Part shown: positions 1 through 6,328 of the stretch, one piece after another
How the letters are laid out: each line of letters begins with the position of its first letter
Position numbering within the stretch: position 1 is the first letter of the stretch
Origin: Phycisphaerae bacterium
Lineage (GTDB): Bacteria; Planctomycetota; Phycisphaerae; UBA1845; PWPN01
Direction: 5' to 3'
NCBI GenBank assembly: GCA_026647385.1
Contig: JAPKGY010000164.1
Location: 1-6,736 of the forward strand
Length of the DNA stretch: 6,736 bases
Notes under the pieces: generated by a model
What the model saw: only the letters and a program-made list of their open reading frames with translations
What the model was told of the DNA's origin: nothing
The model's database searches: none
Program-made: the position numbers and the translations under genes

Positions 1-180
1 CGAACAGGGGAGTTTACTCAAACTGACGGATTGTGTTCATCGAATCCCACCACCCCAAAGAGCCGCGGGCTTCAGCGCTCGTCGCCGTGGCGACCCGCGC
101 TGCTCCTCGCTGCGAAAGGTCGTTCCGCACATTTGAAGCGCCGTGCGGGTCAACGTTTGACTCCAGTGCGATCCAGAAGT
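1..180. other. Non-coding left flank with repeat and hairpins
   Basis: I find no convincing gene here. The stretch lies downstream of the yggS stop codon and holds the dispersed repeat at 57-100. It also has a possible hairpin at 125-148 with arms CCGCAC and GTGCGG and a 12-nt loop. On the minus strand this hairpin would sit just past yggS, but no T-run follows it, so I do not call it an intrinsic terminator. Open frames through this stretch lack family signatures. Confidence 0.6.
57..100. repeat. Dispersed repeat, copy A (uninterrupted)
   Basis: The copy has two blocks that recur exactly near the right edge of the window. AAAGAGCCGCGGGCTTC at 57-73 recurs at 6329-6345, and GTCGCCGTGGCGACCCGCGC at 81-100 recurs at 6479-6498. 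Seven bases separate the blocks here; at the right edge 133 bases do. The second block contains the palindrome GTCGCC-GT-GGCGAC (81-94), which can form a hairpin. Both copies are intergenic and in the same orientation. This fits a dispersed REP-like or regulatory repeat family, but only two copies are visible, so the family assignment is inferred. Confidence 0.7.
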
Positions 181-918
181 TCAGACCACGCCCTCGAAGA
201 GGGCACGACCCACGCGAATCATGGTGGCCCCCTCCTCGATGGCGACCTCGAAATCGCCGCTCATCCCCATGGACAACTCGCGGAATTCCGGGCCGACGAC
301 CCGCTCGCTCTTCATATCCTCGAAAACCTCACGGAGTCGGGCGAAATGTGGGCGGGACGCCTCCGGATCGTCGTCCAGCGGCGCCATGGTCATCAGGCCG
401 ACCACGCGGATCCCCGGCAGCTCGATGATGTGCTCAGCCAGGTGCGGAACCGCCCCGACCGCGATGCCGAACTTGGACTTCTCACCCGCGACGTTCACCT
501 CGATCAGAACGGGATACGTCCTGCCGATCCGGGCGGCCTCGGCGCTGATATCCTCAGCCAGGCGGAGGCTGTCGAGCGAGTGAATCGTGTGCGCCCAGGG
601 CAACAGCGGACGCACCTTGTTGCGCTGCAGATGACCGATCATGTGCCAGCGCGGTTCAGCCGGCGCGGAGTCCGGATCGAGCTTGCGCCGGCGGGTGAGG
701 TGCTCGTTGAGCATGCCGGCCCGTTTGACCAGCTCCTGAACGCGGCTTTCGCCGAGGTCCTCCATGCCCATCTCGACCGCCATCCGGATCACGTCGCTCT
801 CGACCATCTTGGTGACGGCCACCAGGCGAATGTCCTCAGGTCGCCGGCCCGCACGCTGGCAGGACTGGGCGATCCGCTCGCGGACCCGCTTGTAGTTCTC
901 CGAGAGTTTTCTACGCAT
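181..918 (-). CDS. yggS: YggS/PLPBP-family pyridoxal-phosphate homeostasis protein
   Basis: A 245-residue cytoplasmic protein of the YggS/PROSC family. Family members bind pyridoxal 5'-phosphate on a lysine within a TIM-barrel fold like that of alanine racemase and help balance B6 vitamers and amino-acid pools; no enzyme activity is established. Visible signatures are LVAVTK with the PLP lysine at K37, the IGHLQRNK motif at 94-101, the EVNVAGEKSKFGI strand at about 140-152, GLMTMAP at 174-180, and the C-terminal LSMGMSGDFEVAIEEGAT block (216-232) followed by MIRVGRALF. Length is normal for the family. A longer frame runs upstream to 990, but a perfect TATAAT at 962-967 lies inside that extension and homology begins at MRRKLSENYK, so I start at 918. 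The Shine-Dalgarno is weak: a GAGG about 18 bases upstream. The gene is divergent from trmB. A stretch at about residues 71-90, ahead of WHMIGHLQ, looks slightly expanded. Confidence 0.95.
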   Translation of the reverse strand: MRRKLSENYKRVRERIAQSCQRAGRRPEDIRLVAVTKMVESDVIRMAVEMGMEDLGESRVQELVKRAGMLNEHLTRRRKLDPDSAPAEPRWHMIGHLQRNKVRPLLPWAHTIHSLDSLRLAEDISAEAARIGRTYPVLIEVNVAGEKSKFGIAVGAVPHLAEHIIELPGIRVVGLMTMAPLDDDPEASRPHFARLREVFEDMKSERVVGPEFRELSMGMSGDFEVAIEEGATMIRVGRALFEGVV

Positions 919-961
919 GGCGTACGTCCGTGCCCGCCTCAGGCCCCTTTCCGGTGGGCGG

Positions 962-990
962 ATTATACCGCCGGCCGCCGAACAGTTCAC
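962..990 (-). promoter_or_regulatory. Probable yggS promoter with palindromic -10 region
   Basis: On the minus strand a perfect TATAAT lies at 967-962. With a 17-base spacer it is preceded by GTGAAC (990-985), a three-of-six match to TTGACA. Transcription would start near 955, giving a leader of about 37 bases before the yggS ATG at 918. The -10 box is flanked by perfect 5-bp inverted arms (GGCGG-TATAAT-CCGCC, 957-972), which could be an operator or chance in GC-rich DNA. The call rests on sequence pattern alone. Confidence 0.45.
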
Positions 991-1130
991 GCCTGGAACC
1001 CACCGCCCGGATTGGTTGAGACCGAGGCAGCTTCGGCGGTTCCATCATGGACGGTATGCCACCCAGGCCTCCCGGTCCATGCCACTCCGTTGCGGATCCA
1101 CCCTTCATGCCCCGCGGCTACCGTCCCGGA

Positions 1131-1159
1131 TTGATCGCCGGCCGGCCGGCAGGCAAAAT
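1131..1159 (+). promoter_or_regulatory. Candidate trmB promoter, possibly leaderless
   Basis: TTGATC (1131-1136) and CAAAAT (1154-1159) are separated by 17 bases and each matches the sigma-70 consensus at four of six positions. A start site about seven bases downstream would fall at or next to the trmB ATG at 1167, implying a leaderless or nearly leaderless message. No good Shine-Dalgarno is present, which fits this. The match is weak and could be chance. Confidence 0.25.
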
Positions 1160-1166
1160 AAGCGCG

Positions 1167-1823
1167 ATGGTAACGCTCGAACAGGTGATTGTGCCGCCGC
1201 CCGCTCCAGGCCAACCGCTCGACTTCCTCGCGATGTTCGGAGACAACGCGCCCGTGGAAATGGAAATCGGCAGCGGCAAGGGCGGATTCCTGCTCCGTCG
1301 AGCCCGTGCCCTGCCGGATCGGCGGTTCCTCGGCGTGGAGTGGGCGAACAAGTATCACCGGTATGCCGCGGACCGCATGGTCCGCTGGCAGGTACCGAAC
1401 GTCCGACTCATGCGGACGGACGCCGCCCATCTCGTCCTTCACCATCTTCCGCCCGCAAGCCTGGCGGCCTTGCACGTCTACCACCCCGACCCGTGGCCCA
1501 AGAAACGCCACCACAAGCGGCGGCTGATCCAGGGCCCCTTCGTGGTCGCCGCGGTCGACGCACTGGCCGACGGCGGACGCATCGCCATTCAGACGGATCA
1601 TGCCGCGTACTTCAAGCAGATCCAACAGGTCCTTCGCGACGAACCCCGGCTTTCCGAAGCAGCGTTCGACGTGCCGGAGGCCGGGGCGATCGATGGCCGA
1701 ATGGAAACCAACTTCGAGATCAAGTACCGCAGGGAAGGCCGACCGATCTATCAGATCGCGATGGTCAAGACAGCATCGGCCCGGCCTCGCCCCGTTGAGT
1801 CCGCAAAGGGTGGCATGACCTGA
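1167..1823 (+). CDS. trmB: tRNA (guanine-N7)-methyltransferase TrmB
   Basis: A 218-residue cytoplasmic, SAM-dependent Rossmann-fold enzyme that forms m7G46 in the variable loop of tRNAs. Visible signatures are the SAM-binding motif EIGSGKGGFL (33-42), the acidic end of the next strand at GVEW (E58), NVRLMRTDA (78-86, D85), the family-defining PDPWPKKRHHKRRL (107-120, D108), QTDHAAYF (142-149) and the C-terminal TNFEIKYRREGRPIYQI (181-197), which matches the T-x-[FY]-E substrate-binding region. Length is typical of bacterial TrmB. In-frame ATGs exist upstream at 1047 and 1107, but the intervening sequence is Pro/Gly/Arg-rich and unlike the family, so I start at 1167. The gene converges on the HtrA-like operon with 35 bp between stop codons. 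A weak ACTTG-TCAG-CAAGT hairpin (1823-1836) sits there without a T-run. Confidence 0.95.
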   Translation: MVTLEQVIVPPPAPGQPLDFLAMFGDNAPVEMEIGSGKGGFLLRRARALPDRRFLGVEWANKYHRYAADRMVRWQVPNVRLMRTDAAHLVLHHLPPASLAALHVYHPDPWPKKRHHKRRLIQGPFVVAAVDALADGGRIAIQTDHAAYFKQIQQVLRDEPRLSEAAFDVPEAGAIDGRMETNFEIKYRREGRPIYQIAMVKTASARPRPVESAKGGMT

Positions 1824-1858
1824 CTTGTCAGCAAGTGTCCTCTCAATTGCACTGGGTT

Positions 1859-3097
1859 TCAAGGTGGCGCCGACTCCGGGACGCCCGGCTGCGTCTCCGG
1901 CACCGGCTGCATCGGGCCAATGTCCTCCGGAACCGCCAGAATGACCCGCAAGGTCATCTCCTGATGGTTGCGCCGAATGCGAACGTCGATCCACTCGCCC
2001 GCTCGACGCGCTCGGATCACGCGCCGCAACTCGGCATAATCGCGTATGCCCTGCCCGGCCACCGCGATGATTTCATCCCCCGCGAGCATCCCCGCGCGCA
2101 AGGCCGGCGACGGGTCGGCCACCGAGATCACCCGGACAGCCCCACGCGAACGCGAATCAAGCTGCACCCCGATCAAGCCGCGCCGCAGGTTATGGCCGAT
2201 CGCCAGATCGTCGGCGCTTTCGCGGACTTTCCGCCGGGGAATCGCGAAACCGATGCCCGAGTCGTACCACTCCACACCGGCGATCGGCGCATCCGCCAGA
2301 CCCATCGGGACGCAGATGCCGAGCACCCGCCCTTCCAGGTCGATCAACGGCCCCCCGAAGTTGGCCGGCGACAGGTGAGCGTCGGTCTGGATCGCCAACC
2401 CGCTCATGCGGTTCAGGCCGCTGACGATCCCGACGTTCATCGAGCACCGCGGACCTCCGAAGCCGCGCCCCAGCGCGATCGCGGACTCGCCCACAACGGG
2501 CGGCTCGCCCTCCATCCGCCACGTGGGCACCGGAAGGTCCCGGACGTTGACCTTGAGCATGGCCAGCTTGCAGACCTCGTCGCGAGCGAGCAACTCACCG
2601 ACCAGCCGCCGTCCGTCTGCCAGCACGACGGTGATCACCGTCGGGTTACGGAGAAAGTTGAACGTGCTGGTGAGGATCAAGCCGTCGGACGAGTAAACCA
2701 GACCGGTGGTCGGGCCGTCCGCCAGGATGAAACCTCCAGGGGCAGCCGGTCCGGTCGTCGCGCCGCCCCCACCGGGCTGCGTCCCGCCGACCGTTTCGAT
2801 CGTCACCACCGACGGGGATACCTTCGCAGCCGCCGCGCGCAGCACCTCCGCCAACGCGCGATAGCCGTCAGCGGAGGACGAGCTCGCCCGGGGACTGTCC
2901 CCATTTCGCTGGGTCGAAGAGTGAGCCGTGACACCACGCGAGTTCCCTCCACCAAGAACATACCGCGAAATGGGGACTGTCCCCCTTTCCGCGAACTCGC
3001 GGTGTCCAGCGTTGGACGCAACGGTCGCCGCATGCACGGTGCAGAGCGGCACGCAGGCCGACGCAAGAGCCGACAGGCAACAGACCCTGCTTCTCAT
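1859..3097 (-). CDS. Exported HtrA-like pseudoprotease with PDZ domain, triad lost
   Basis: A 412-residue protein with an N-terminal signal peptide (about 1-23, ending VHA), a low-complexity linker (about 30-76), a trypsin/HtrA-like domain (about 80-300), one PDZ domain (about 305-390) and a Pro-rich tail. The protease fold is recognisable from SSDGLILTSTFNFL (136-149), KLAMLKV (177-183), IQTDAHLSPANFGGPL (236-251) and GIGFAIP (281-287). Aligned with HtrA motifs, the catalytic His is F146, the Asp is K177 and the Ser is F247; the oxyanion Gly is A245. It should therefore lack serine protease activity and may act as a binding or regulatory subunit, which is inference. The start overlaps the upstream gene's stop as ATGA, and GGAG lies 8 bases upstream, indicating translational coupling. 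Residues 38-70 are encoded by an inverted repeat (2890-2984) that looks inserted. It is the last gene of the operon. Confidence 0.88.
   Translation of the reverse strand: MRSRVCCLSALASACVPLCTVHAATVASNAGHREFAERGTVPISRYVLGGGNSRGVTAHSSTQRNGDSPRASSSSADGYRALAEVLRAAAAKVSPSVVTIETVGGTQPGGGGATTGPAAPGGFILADGPTTGLVYSSDGLILTSTFNFLRNPTVITVVLADGRRLVGELLARDEVCKLAMLKVNVRDLPVPTWRMEGEPPVVGESAIALGRGFGGPRCSMNVGIVSGLNRMSGLAIQTDAHLSPANFGGPLIDLEGRVLGICVPMGLADAPIAGVEWYDSGIGFAIPRRKVRESADDLAIGHNLRRGLIGVQLDSRSRGAVRVISVADPSPALRAGMLAGDEIIAVAGQGIRDYAELRRVIRARRAGEWIDVRIRRNHQEMTLRVILAVPEDIGPMQPVPETQPGVPESAPP
2890..2984. repeat. REP-like inverted repeat pair inside a coding sequence
   Basis: Two 20-base arms face each other: GGGGACTGTCCCCATTTCGC at 2890-2909, and its near-perfect reverse complement at 2965-2984, which differs only at the central base of the core. 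Each arm contains its own palindrome, GGGGAC(A/T)GTCCCC. A further 9-bp inverted pair, CGCGAGTTC (2937-2945) and GAACTCGCG (2993-3001), overlaps the right side. The unit lies between signal peptide and protease domain of the second HtrA-like gene and is read through in frame, giving peptides such as RGTVPISRY and QRNGDSPR. The layout resembles paired REP/BIME elements. I infer a mobile origin from structure, and the outer limits are uncertain. Confidence 0.65.
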
Positions 3098-5175
3098 TTC
3101 GGCGGCTCCGTGAGGGTGAATTGGATCGGCACGAGAACGTCGCCGCGTTTGACGGTCAGAGACAGTTCATCTCCGGGATGGAGGCGATCGCACAGCTCCT
3201 CGAAGACCCGCGATTGGGTAATCGCCAGCCCGTTGGCGCTGATGATCAGATCGTCGGGCCTGACCCCCGCGCGATCGGCCGGCGAACCCGGCACCACGCT
3301 TCGTACGAAGGGCAATTCTCGCCGATACGCGAGCTTCGAGAGGCGAATACCGTGATAGCCGGGCCCCGCCGCCGTCGCCCGTGCGCCGGCAGGCCGGCTT
3401 TCCGCGCCGCCGGCGGACTGGGCATCCGCCAGAAACGCGCGAATTTCGGCGGCCGGGTACGCGTAGTTCATGAACGTGTTGGTCAGCCGCGACGTCACGA
3501 TCTCGCCGACCAGACCCACCCACTTGCCCGCCGCATCGACGACGGCGCTGCCGGCCGATCCGGGGTTGCTCGTAATCGCATCGAGCAGCAGCACCTCGCC
3601 TCTCCAGGGAAACGCCTGGGCCTCGCGCATCGCGTCCAGCCGGCACCGCCCGGCGATCGCCCCTTTCATCACGGTCAGCGGTTCGTCGCCCTGGGCAACC
3701 TTGAACGGGTTGCCGACGATGAAGATCGAATCGCCCTCGGCGCCCTCTTCACCGTCGGACGGCGTCAGCGGGCTCCACCGCGCGACGGTCATCTGCTCGT
3801 TCAGCGGCGCGGTCGTGTCGGTGTTCTCCGGTCGGTTGGCCGCCTTCAGCAGAGCGAGCTGCCGCCGTTCGTCGCGATAAACGACCTCGCAGCGCCACAC
3901 ATGGCCGTCGCGAGTAACCGCCCGCAGCCGCCGGGCTTCAAGCAGCAGGGAAAGAACCGTCAGCACGTGTCCGTCCGGGGAAACGATAACACCCGTGCCG
4001 TAGCCCGCTTCGGACCCGATGGCCGCACCATAGAGCTGAACAGTCCCAGCCAACACCGCATCAAACGCAGCCTCCCGACGGCTCGGCGCGGTCCGAGTCG
4101 CCGCCGGCTGAGACATCGCCCGCCGGGCCGCCGCGCGGGTGACCGTTTCATCGGTTTTGTAAAGCCCGGCGACCTGCGGCGGCAATCGGGCCGGTACGCG
4201 GTCCAGTTCGATCTCCTTCGAAACTCTGCGGCCTTCGTGCTCCCACGTCACCCGTATCAGCCAACCGGCGGGATACGTGCCCACCAGGTTGAGAAATGCA
4301 TTGCTGCTGCCGATCGGCCGGTCGTCCAGCGCGAGCAACCGATCGCCCGGCTGAATCCCCGCCTGGGCCGCAGCCGATCCGCCCTGTACCTTGTCGAATA
4401 CCGCCTGCCGATAGCCCGCGTCAACCACGGTCGCACCGAGCGCGCCATGCTCGACGAGCAGCCCGCGGCTCAGGCCCGGCATGAACCGCCGAATCTGATT
4501 CACGGAAATCGCGTAGGCGAGCCCGACGTTGACCCGCCCCCGCCGCTCGAACGAAGCCCGCCCGTTGATGCCGATCACCTGCCCGCGCGCGTCGAACAAT
4601 GGCCCGCCGGAGTTGCCCGGATTGATCGAGGCGTCGATCTGAATGCAGTCCGTATAGACGAGCGAACGCGGGTCGGCGCCGGCCTGGTATCGTCCGACGC
4701 CGCTGACGATACCCGTCGTCACCGTGGGGGTGTAATCCTCAGCCAGCACAAACGGATTGCCGACTGCGAACACCGGATCGCCCACACCGACGGTGTCGGA
4801 ATCGCCGAGGACCGCCGCCTCGAACGCGTCGCGCCCGGTCAGTCGGAACATGGCCAGGTCGCCGGTGGGATCGATGCCCAGCACCTCGAGCGGATATCTC
4901 CGTCCGTCGGACAGGCCCGCTTCGCCCCGTCGCTCGGGCATCAGGCCCGCGATCACGTGGAAGTTCGTCACGCCCAGACCGTCGGCGGAAACGATGACGC
5001 CCGAACCCCCGCCGCCGGCACCGGGATCGAAAATGCACACGACACTCCGGCAGGCGCGGGCGATGACCGCGACCCGCTGCTGCTCGGCCGCACGCACCAG
5101 CGCCCCGCCGTCGCCAGCCGATGTCGATGCGACTGAAACGAACCCCATCGCCAGCACGCCGACCGGGATCATCAT
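3094..5175 (-). CDS. Exported HtrA-like protein, protease-PDZ-pseudoprotease-PDZ
   Basis: A 693-residue protein with a hydrophobic signal peptide lacking basic residues (about 1-20, STSA-GD). Protease domain 1 (about 30-235) has a complete triad: H73 in VTNFHV, D106 in TGDLAMF and S189 in NPGNSGGPL, so it is probably an active trypsin-like serine protease of the Deg/HtrA type. PDZ1 (about 243-325) contains GSAAAQAGIQPGDRLLALDD. After a linker, domain 2 (about 370-582) repeats the fold (GYGTGVIVSPDGHVLT, FIVGNPFKVAQGDEPLTV) but has S409, Q439 and A541 at the triad positions. PDZ2 (about 605-688) contains GSPADRAGVRPDDLI. The start is constrained by an in-frame stop just upstream; a GGGG lies about 5 bases before the ATG and the Shine-Dalgarno is poor. 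It begins 13 bp after the fucosidase stop and overlaps the next gene by ATGA. Likely role: envelope protein quality control or processing; substrates are unknown. Confidence 0.9.
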   Translation of the reverse strand: MMIPVGVLAMGFVSVASTSAGDGGALVRAAEQQRVAVIARACRSVVCIFDPGAGGGGSGVIVSADGLGVTNFHVIAGLMPERRGEAGLSDGRRYPLEVLGIDPTGDLAMFRLTGRDAFEAAVLGDSDTVGVGDPVFAVGNPFVLAEDYTPTVTTGIVSGVGRYQAGADPRSLVYTDCIQIDASINPGNSGGPLFDARGQVIGINGRASFERRGRVNVGLAYAISVNQIRRFMPGLSRGLLVEHGALGATVVDAGYRQAVFDKVQGGSAAAQAGIQPGDRLLALDDRPIGSSNAFLNLVGTYPAGWLIRVTWEHEGRRVSKEIELDRVPARLPPQVAGLYKTDETVTRAAARRAMSQPAATRTAPSRREAAFDAVLAGTVQLYGAAIGSEAGYGTGVIVSPDGHVLTVLSLLLEARRLRAVTRDGHVWRCEVVYRDERRQLALLKAANRPENTDTTAPLNEQMTVARWSPLTPSDGEEGAEGDSIFIVGNPFKVAQGDEPLTVMKGAIAGRCRLDAMREAQAFPWRGEVLLLDAITSNPGSAGSAVVDAAGKWVGLVGEIVTSRLTNTFMNYAYPAAEIRAFLADAQSAGGAESRPAGARATAAGPGYHGIRLSKLAYRRELPFVRSVVPGSPADRAGVRPDDLIISANGLAITQSRVFEELCDRLHPGDELSLTVKRGDVLVPIQFTLTEPPK

Positions 5176-5188
5176 CGACGCCCCATAC

Positions 5189-6283
5189 TCAAACGTGCTT
5201 GCTCAACCTCGCCAGTGCCTGAACGTGCATGTCCGGGATGACCCCGTGCTGGTCCGGCGGAACGTCAAGCAGAAGATTCACGCCCCGCTTACGACAGGTC
5301 AGAAACTGATCGCGGAGCTCGTCGTCCGGTCGAGGCGGATCGTCGGGCATCCAGAACCAGTGCTTCCCGATCGGGTCGCAGACTTCGCCGGGCATGTAAT
5401 ACCGCTTCCCCTCGATCTCGCGCCATTTCTCGTGTCCTTTTTCCGGCGGCAGCCTCCGCTCGATCGAGATGATATCCGCAGGCCAGGCCTGGTCCACCGG
5501 GTACTGCTCCTGGGTGCCGATGCCGCTGTTCATCATGATGACCGTCCGCGGCTGAAGCGAGGCGATGGTCTGGTACAGGTAGGTGCGATAGCCGCGCCCG
5601 AGCACGCTGGGAATGTCGATCCACACCTCGGCGATCGGGCCGTACTGCGTGAGCAGCTCCGTGATCTGGGCGGTCTGGAAATCGTGATAGAGCGAGGTGG
5701 TATAGGGCCGCCCGCGGGTCTGATCCTCGGGTGCAGGTTTGCCGGCCCCGCGCAGATCGGAGGGCGTCCGGCTGCCAAACCGGTTGTGATTGTCCCAGGA
5801 ACAGTAGTAGAAGCCCGGCAATACGCCGTGTTTCTCGCACGACTTCACGAACTTCTCGACGGCGTCGGTCTTGTTCGTGCTGTTCGCGACCGTGTAGTCG
5901 CAATGCTTGCTGGGCCACAGGCAATGGCCGGCCACGTGCTTGGTCGTCAGCACGATGTATTTCATGCCCGAGTCGCGGGCAACCGACACCCATTGATCGA
6001 CGTCGAGCCGGTCGGGCGCGTACGTGGCCGCCGGGGCCTTGCCGTCGGGCAACTCATCCAGTACGTACGTGCTCATCCCGAAGTGGATGAACATGCCGTA
6101 GGCCAGAGCCTCCCACTGCTGAAGTTGCTCGAGGCTGAGCCTCTGGGCGCCGCCCTTCCCGTCTCCCGAGTCCGAAGCCGCCCCAGCCGCACCGGTCGTG
6201 ATGGAACCCGTCGCCATGGCCGCCAACCCTCCAAGTCCCATTCTCGCACAAAGATCCCGCCGCGAATACTGGCCGTCCATCAT
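5189..6283 (-). CDS. Tat-exported GH29 alpha-L-fucosidase-like glycoside hydrolase
   Basis: A 364-residue protein opening with a twin-arginine signal (SRRDLCARMGLGGLAAMATG, about 7-26), so probably exported folded. The rest is a GH29-type barrel: AYGMFIHFGM (61-70), MKYIVLTTKHVAGHCLWPSK (107-126), VEKFVKSCEKHGVLPGFYY (142-160), ITELLTQYGPIAEVWID (207-223) with the predicted nucleophile D223, and RKRGVNLLLDVPPDQHGVI (331-349). GH29 enzymes release alpha-L-fucose with retention. The usual KHHDGF motif reads KHVAGH (115-120), a change at substrate-contacting positions, so the natural sugar may not be fucose. Acid/base candidates are E275 and E300. No C-terminal beta-sandwich is present, making it shorter than many relatives. 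The start at 6283 is set by AGGAGGT (6291-6297) seven bases upstream; M2 at 6280 is a second possibility. First gene of the three-gene operon. Confidence 0.88.
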   Translation of the reverse strand: MMDGQYSRRDLCARMGLGGLAAMATGSITTGAAGAASDSGDGKGGAQRLSLEQLQQWEALAYGMFIHFGMSTYVLDELPDGKAPAATYAPDRLDVDQWVSVARDSGMKYIVLTTKHVAGHCLWPSKHCDYTVANSTNKTDAVEKFVKSCEKHGVLPGFYYCSWDNHNRFGSRTPSDLRGAGKPAPEDQTRGRPYTTSLYHDFQTAQITELLTQYGPIAEVWIDIPSVLGRGYRTYLYQTIASLQPRTVIMMNSGIGTQEQYPVDQAWPADIISIERRLPPEKGHEKWREIEGKRYYMPGEVCDPIGKHWFWMPDDPPRPDDELRDQFLTCRKRGVNLLLDVPPDQHGVIPDMHVQALARLSKHV

Positions 6284-6290
6284 GGTCGCT

Positions 6291-6297
6291 ACCTCCT
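6291..6297 (-). promoter_or_regulatory. Strong Shine-Dalgarno of the fucosidase gene
   Basis: On the minus strand AGGAGGT ends seven bases before the ATG at 6283. This is the best ribosome binding site in the window and decides the start over an in-frame extension reaching 6469. That extension would run through the repeats and bury the twin-arginine signal. Confidence 0.8.
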
Positions 6298-6328
6298 GAT
6301 CAGAAGAAAGAAACCCTCGCCGCGAATG

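Noticed and set aside
31..1134. 367-codon plus-strand open frame across yggS
   Set aside because: It is antisense to yggS, which carries the full family signature, and it also crosses the left-flank repeat and the intergenic region.
1823..1836. ACTTG-TCAG-CAAGT hairpin between the convergent trmB and HtrA-like genes as a terminator
   Set aside because: The stem is only 5 bp, there is no T-run on either strand, and it starts within the trmB stop codon.
987..1994. 335-codon minus-strand open frame overlapping trmB
   Set aside because: It is antisense to a certain trmB, has no recognisable domain, and runs through the yggS-trmB intergenic region and past the trmB stop.
2889..2985. CRISPR or tandem-repeat array from the repeated GGGGACTGTCCCC cores
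   Set aside because: Only two arms exist and they face each other, with no regular direct repeats or spacers. An inverted REP-like pair fits better.
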